From: Allobranchiibius huperziae | GTDB taxonomy: Bacteria; Actinomycetota; Actinomycetes; Actinomycetales; Dermatophilaceae | Direction of reading: 5' to 3' | Assembly (NCBI RefSeq): GCF_013410455.1 | Contig: NZ_JACCFW010000002.1 | Coordinates: 1-50,921, forward strand | Length of the DNA: 50,921 nucleotides | Shown: positions 50,662 through 50,921 of the stretch, one piece after another | Layout: every line of letters starts with the position of its first letter | Numbering within the stretch: position 1 is the stretch's first letter | Translations under genes and position numbers: made by a program | Notes under the pieces: model-generated | Told to the model about the DNA's origin: nothing | The model's database searches: none | Seen by the model: the letters and a program-made list of their open reading frames with translations, nothing else

Positions 50662-50921
50662 GCCATGACTCCCTCACCCTGATCTGCCTGGTCGACTGCG
50701 CCGGCCACCCGCGCGGCTGCGGCCTCTTGCTCGATTTCGCGGCGCTGCCGCACGACGTCCTCGAACTCGCACGCAGCGTCGTAACGGAACATCTCCTCCG
50801 GCGGCGTGGCGCTGGCCCACATCGGCAACGCTTCGTGGTGGGTCTGGCTGCACCGCTCGAACGGTCCTTGGGGGTCGGTTAGGACCCGCATGTGGTAGTC
50901 GATGTGGTCGCGCCACAGCGT
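50658..50921 (-). CDS. DUF4913-type protein, C-terminal 87 residues (continues from base 1)
   Basis: The frame enters at the right edge as TLWRDHIDYHMRVLTDPQGP, then FERCSQTHHEALPMW, the end of a DUF4913 domain. It finishes with a charged helix (FEDVVRQRREIEQEAAAARV). It has no start in the window and is in phase with the frame leaving base 1. The stop TGA overlaps the primase ATG. The Met at 50891 is internal, not a start. Confidence 0.85.
   Translation of the reverse strand, partial: TLWRDHIDYHMRVLTDPQGPFERCSQTHHEALPMWASATPPEEMFRYDAACEFEDVVRQRREIEQEAAAARVAGAVDQADQGEGVMA

Larger units (their letters stand above)
1..50921. other. Complete circular conjugative plasmid (inferred)
   Basis: The minus-strand frame opening at 891 reaches base 1 on a whole codon and ends in a DUF4913-like stretch (RLGHLWEAFEVLRHE, then APGMS). 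The minus-strand frame entering at 50921 begins TLWRDHIDYHM, which is the sequence expected to continue that family, and stops at 50658. Joining the ends gives one continuous protein and one continuous transfer operon. The molecule also carries replication, partition, resolution, oriT/relaxase and type IV secretion functions. Circularity is inferred from this junction, not measured. Confidence 0.85.

Overview
The window is most likely a complete circular plasmid of 50,921 bp from a high-GC actinobacterium (Actinomycetota). The main evidence is that the reading frame cut at the left edge (minus strand, 891 to 1) and the one cut at the right edge (minus strand, 50921 to 50658) join at an exact codon boundary. 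The joined product is one DUF4913-type protein of about 384 residues. The host group is inferred from gene families typical of actinomycetes (SCO6880-type, DUF4913, DUF6668-, DUF6573-, DUF4192- and DUF4288-like proteins, EspR-like regulators), high GC, frequent GTG starts and -10 boxes of the form TAGACT. I cannot name the genus.

Transfer operon. From about 14756 down to 1, then across the join to 47710, almost every gene is on the minus strand and most neighbours overlap by ATGA, GTGA or 8 nt. In transcription order they are: a small protein, a membrane-anchored beta-propeller-like protein, a peptidoglycan hydrolase (transglycosylase plus NlpC/P60-like), a lipoprotein, a ParA/MinD-like ATPase, a DUF6668-like protein, a two-TM small protein, a one-TM protein, a TrbL/VirB6-like polytopic protein, an SCO6880-type protein, a VirB4/TraC-like ATPase, a 48-residue protein, a VirD4/TraG coupling ATPase, the DUF4913 protein and a Toprim primase. 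The cognate relaxase, a MobC-like protein and the likely oriT (tandem 29-bp repeats plus a hairpin) are at 43.4-46.4 kb.

Regulation and maintenance. Two small XRE/EspR-like genes lie divergent from the transfer operon, with paired palindromes between them and it. An ArsR-like regulator/MFS pair, a ribbon-helix-helix protein and a probable replication initiator with inverted repeats inside its gene follow (15.5-19.8 kb). ParA and a ParB-like partner occupy 20.9-22.3 kb.

Shared-leader cassettes. Between 20.4 and 26.4 kb an almost identical promoter/operator/leader (box AAACMGCTAGAC, then a conserved leader ending in CAGGAGGA) precedes three genes: a DUF6573-like gene, a ParB-N-domain gene and a DUF4192 gene. 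Degenerate copies precede others. Two of the cassettes end in a related hairpin element whose stems differ in sequence but stay perfectly paired.

Cargo. 28.5-32.7 kb carries a type III-like restriction-modification pair. 34.1-41.2 kb carries a catabolic island: ethanolamine ammonia-lyase EutBC, a GntR regulator, a nitrilase-type amidase, an MFS transporter, an RraA-like protein and a divergent ilvC. Next to it are a serine resolvase and its res-like site (41.2-42.0 kb). A HEPN-like protein gene lies at 46.4-47.6 kb.
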